A stretch of DNA of 64,000 bases from Mycolicibacterium duvalii (GTDB lineage Bacteria; Actinomycetota; Actinomycetes; Mycobacteriales; Mycobacteriaceae), in NCBI RefSeq assembly GCF_010726645.1, contig NZ_AP022563.1, positions 3,162,001 through 3,226,000 of the forward strand. Reading direction: 5' to 3'. Made by a program: the position numbers and the translations under genes. Positions 61,838 through 64,000 of this stretch are shown here, one piece after another. Below the pieces are notes generated by a model that was not told where the DNA came from, made no database searches, and saw only the letters and a program-made list of their open reading frames with translations. How positions within the stretch are numbered: position 1 is the stretch's first letter; every line of letters starts with the position of its first letter.

Positions 61838-62749
61838 GTGCGCTACAACCTGATGTTCCCGATGCGGGCAGTCAAGCACTGGAATCGTTGGTGCGAAGGT
61901 GCGTCCTTGGGCGATGTCGCACGCCTGGCAGAGGATGCCGGCTTCGACGCCTTCTCGATGTCCGAGCACCCCTATCCCGACCGGGAGTGGCTGGCGAACG
62001 GCGGCCATCACGCTTTCGACCCGTTCGTGTCGCTGAGCTTCGCCGCGGCCGCAACCACCCGGATCCGGTTGATGACCTACATCCTGGTGTCCGGCTACCG
62101 CAGCCCGTACCTCACAGCCAAGGCGGCCGCGAGCTTCGACCTGCTCTCGGGCGGCCGTTTCACGCTGGGCACCGGAGCCGGGTATCTGAAGGCCGAATTC
62201 GGCGCGCTGGGAGCCGATTTCGACCGCCGCGGCACTCTTCTCGACGAGGCGATCGCCGCCTGGAAGGCGACGTGGGCCGGTGTCGACCACGTCGGTCCGG
62301 AGTTCGGCGTCAGCGGTCATGTGGCCCTGCCGCCGCCCCTGACCGACGGCGGCCCGCCGATCTGGATCGGCGGGAACGGTGCCGCCGCACAGCGCCGCGT
62401 CGTCGAGGTCGCCGACGGCTGGATGCCGATGGCGGCGTCCGGCGAAATGGCCGCCATCACGCGCGCGAGGCCGCTCGAGGACATGGAGACGCTGGCCGAC
62501 TGGATCGCGACCGTCAACAAGCGGCGCGGTGAGCTCGGCCGCGAGGCCGCCGACGTCGCGTTCGTGCCCTTCGAAGCCGACCTGCTCGCCAGCGGCGACT
62601 GCACCGCTTTCTGCGAGGCCCTGCGACCGCGGCTGGACGCATACGCCGAAGCCGGCGTCACGTGGATCACCATCGAGCCGGCCAGCAGAAGCTTCAGCGA
62701 CTTCCGCACCGACATCGACCTGCTGGCGTCCCAGCTGGTCTACCGCTGA
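61838..62749 (+). CDS. LLM-class F420-dependent oxidoreductase
   Basis: 303 residues from a GTG at 61838 behind AGAGGAG; earlier in-frame sequence is a shadow of the dehydrogenase gene. SEHPYPDREWLANGGHHAFD and GGRFTLGTGAGYLKAEFGAL are family features; IWIGGNGAAAQRRVVEVADG is the cofactor phosphate-binding loop. Third LLM enzyme in the window. Confidence 0.85.
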   Translation: MRYNLMFPMRAVKHWNRWCEGASLGDVARLAEDAGFDAFSMSEHPYPDREWLANGGHHAFDPFVSLSFAAAATTRIRLMTYILVSGYRSPYLTAKAAASFDLLSGGRFTLGTGAGYLKAEFGALGADFDRRGTLLDEAIAAWKATWAGVDHVGPEFGVSGHVALPPPLTDGGPPIWIGGNGAAAQRRVVEVADGWMPMAASGEMAAITRARPLEDMETLADWIATVNKRRGELGREAADVAFVPFEADLLASGDCTAFCEALRPRLDAYAEAGVTWITIEPASRSFSDFRTDIDLLASQLVYR

Positions 62750-62762
62750 AACGGAGGCCAGC

Positions 62763-63500
62763 ATGGCCCTGCCTGACCTCGTCCTCGTCCACGGCGGCGA
62801 ACACGCCGGTGACTGCTGGGACCTTGTTATCGACGAATTACACCGTCAGACACCGGAACTGCGCGTCCTCGCAGTGGATCTCCCCGGCCGCGGCCGCACG
62901 CCGGGAGACCTCGCGACCGCGACGATCGGTGAATGGGTGGATTCGGTGGTGGCCGACATCGACCGCGAGAAGCTCGGCGACATCGTGATCGTCGGCCACT
63001 CGATGGCCGGCGTGACCGTGCCGGGCGTCGTCGCGAAACTCGGTGCTGCACGGGTGCGGGAGATGGTGCTGGTCAGCGCGTTCGTCCCCAGACAAGGGGA
63101 GGCCATCGTGGATACGTTGGGCGGACCCTTGGCGATCTTCGCGCGATGGGCTGCCCGAGGCGGCCGACCGTTCAAGGTGCCCCGCGCTGCCGCGCAATAC
63201 GCGTTCTGCAACGGCATGACGAAGGAGCAGCGTCGGCTGACCCTCTCAAAGCTGTATCGCGAATCCGCCCGCATCCCGGCCCAACCGGTGGATCGCAGCG
63301 ATTTTCCCGAGGACGTGCCGAGAACCTGGGTACTGACCACGCGGGACAGGGCCCTCTCGAAGAAGTCACAGCAGGCGAGCATCGCAGCGCTCGGCGGGGT
63401 GCAGGACGTCATTCCCATCGACGCCTGCCACGACGTGATGTTCAGCCACCCGGAAAAATTGGCGCATATCCTCCTCGAGCGATGCCGACAGAGGCAGTGA
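62763..63500 (+). CDS. Alpha/beta hydrolase
   Basis: 245 residues, ATG at 62763 behind GGAGG. LVHGGEHAGDCWDLVIDELH opens the fold, VGHSMAGVTVPG holds the nucleophile Ser, and the C-terminal IDACHDVMFSHPE supplies the His. A small esterase/hydrolase of the SABP2/hydroxynitrile-lyase-like size class. Substrate unknown. Confidence 0.8.
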   Translation: MALPDLVLVHGGEHAGDCWDLVIDELHRQTPELRVLAVDLPGRGRTPGDLATATIGEWVDSVVADIDREKLGDIVIVGHSMAGVTVPGVVAKLGAARVREMVLVSAFVPRQGEAIVDTLGGPLAIFARWAARGGRPFKVPRAAAQYAFCNGMTKEQRRLTLSKLYRESARIPAQPVDRSDFPEDVPRTWVLTTRDRALSKKSQQASIAALGGVQDVIPIDACHDVMFSHPEKLAHILLERCRQRQ

Positions 63501-63507
63501 GGGCCAC

Positions 63508-64000
63508 GTGACCGAGACCAGCTTCTTCGTCAAGGACGGCAACAGTTACGTGCCAACCTCTTTGGGGCGAGGTCCATGGGGTCCCTCACTCTCAGGCAAC
63601 TACATCGGCGGGTTACTCGGCCGTGCGGTCGAACGAGAAGTCGACGACGTCGAGCTTCAACCGGCGCGGTTGACGGTTGACCTGCTCAGGCCGGTGGCCC
63701 TGCAACCGGTGCAGATGCAGACAACGGTTGTGCGGGACGGCCGACGCCTCCGACTGGTGGACGCGTTCATGACGCAGAACGACGTCCTGGTGGCACGGGC
63801 GAGCGGACTGTTCCTTCGCCGCAGCGAGCACACCGAGGACACGGTGTGGACGACCCCGGTCGCGATGCCCGCGATCCCAGCCGAACACGACCAAGTCGCC
63901 GGCGGGCTACCCATGCTGCTCCAGTCGTACGGACGCGATCCGGTCGCGGGCAGCCCCGGCGTCGGTGTCACCGAGTGGTGTCACGACGGACAGAAGTTCG
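63508..64000 (+). CDS. TesB-like acyl-CoA thioesterase, cut by the window end
   Basis: 164 residues are visible from the GTG at 63508; the C-terminus is outside. TSLGRGPWGPSLSGNYIGGL and VDLLRPVALQPVQMQTTVVR followed by ARASGLFLRRSE are the N-terminal hot-dog of a TesB/double hot-dog thioesterase. Last visible member of the long operon. Confidence 0.75.
   Translation, partial: MTETSFFVKDGNSYVPTSLGRGPWGPSLSGNYIGGLLGRAVEREVDDVELQPARLTVDLLRPVALQPVQMQTTVVRDGRRLRLVDAFMTQNDVLVARASGLFLRRSEHTEDTVWTTPVAMPAIPAEHDQVAGGLPMLLQSYGRDPVAGSPGVGVTEWCHDGQKF

Noticed and set aside
1..64000. tRNA, rRNA, CRISPR, toxin-antitoxin or prophage modules
   Set aside because: No tRNA-like clover-leaf, spaced repeats, or recognisable phage or toxin genes were seen on either strand.

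Overview
The window is high-GC actinobacterial DNA, and gene content points to a Mycobacterium/Mycolicibacterium-type chromosome. The signs are several F420-type LLM oxidoreductases, an NDMA-type zinc alcohol dehydrogenase, a mycofactocin-coupled type SDR, AveC-like membrane proteins, Ltp-type thiolase homologues paired with Zn-ribbon/OB-fold (DUF35) proteins, and many acyl-CoA enzymes. No rRNA, tRNA, CRISPR array or phage module was seen. Almost everything is catabolism of an unidentified hydrophobic (steroid-, terpenoid- or aromatic-like) compound; the substrate cannot be read from sequence.

Layout. 0-5.6 kb is a graveyard: a frameshifted IS110-type transposase, a TetR C-terminal fragment, a frameshifted SDR, and a methyltransferase remnant split by an IS3-family element whose removal restores the reading frame. 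5.6-17 kb holds a first catabolic block: two phosphotransferase/PEP-utilising type proteins, a DUF7064-like protein, a nitroreductase, an LLM oxidoreductase, a P450, a TetR regulator and an AveC-like protein. Its promoters share a 16-bp palindrome, TGACAGTnnACTGYCA. 18-37 kb holds an extradiol dioxygenase, alpha-methylacyl-CoA racemase, a tandem (two-domain) TetR regulator, MaoC hydratases, aldehyde and alcohol dehydrogenases, a second P450 operon, orphan cytochrome oxidase subunits III/IV, and SDR/beta-HAD genes. 37-49.7 kb has CoA-transferase, acyl-CoA synthetase, acyl-CoA dehydrogenase pair, thiolase-like and amidohydrolase genes. 49.8-52.3 kb is a meta-cleavage style operon (hydrolase, hydratase, aldolase). 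52.5-64 kb is one long, tightly overlapping operon with a Rieske ring-hydroxylating dioxygenase (alpha and beta), two Ltp/OB-fold partners, ligase, hydratase, aldehyde dehydrogenase, flavin reductase, acyl-CoA dehydrogenase, LLM enzyme, hydrolase and thioesterase.

Regulation. Two distinct inverted-repeat families built from TGACA/TGTCA half sites recur at promoters. Family I (half sites 6 bp apart) sits at seven sites, six of them in 6.9-16.8 kb. Family II (half sites 4 bp apart, more degenerate) sits at about nine sites from 18.3 to 52.4 kb. The obvious candidate regulators are the 196-aa TetR at 15.2 kb for family I and the 446-aa tandem TetR at 21-22.6 kb for family II. Assignment is inference.

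Together the genes suggest activation to CoA esters, beta-oxidation-like shortening with retro-aldol cleavage, ring hydroxylation, extradiol ring opening and hydrolysis. At least ten genes are broken by frameshifts, deletions or insertion, so parts of the island are decaying, or the assembly carries indel errors. Function calls are from reading protein sequence by eye; no searches were run.
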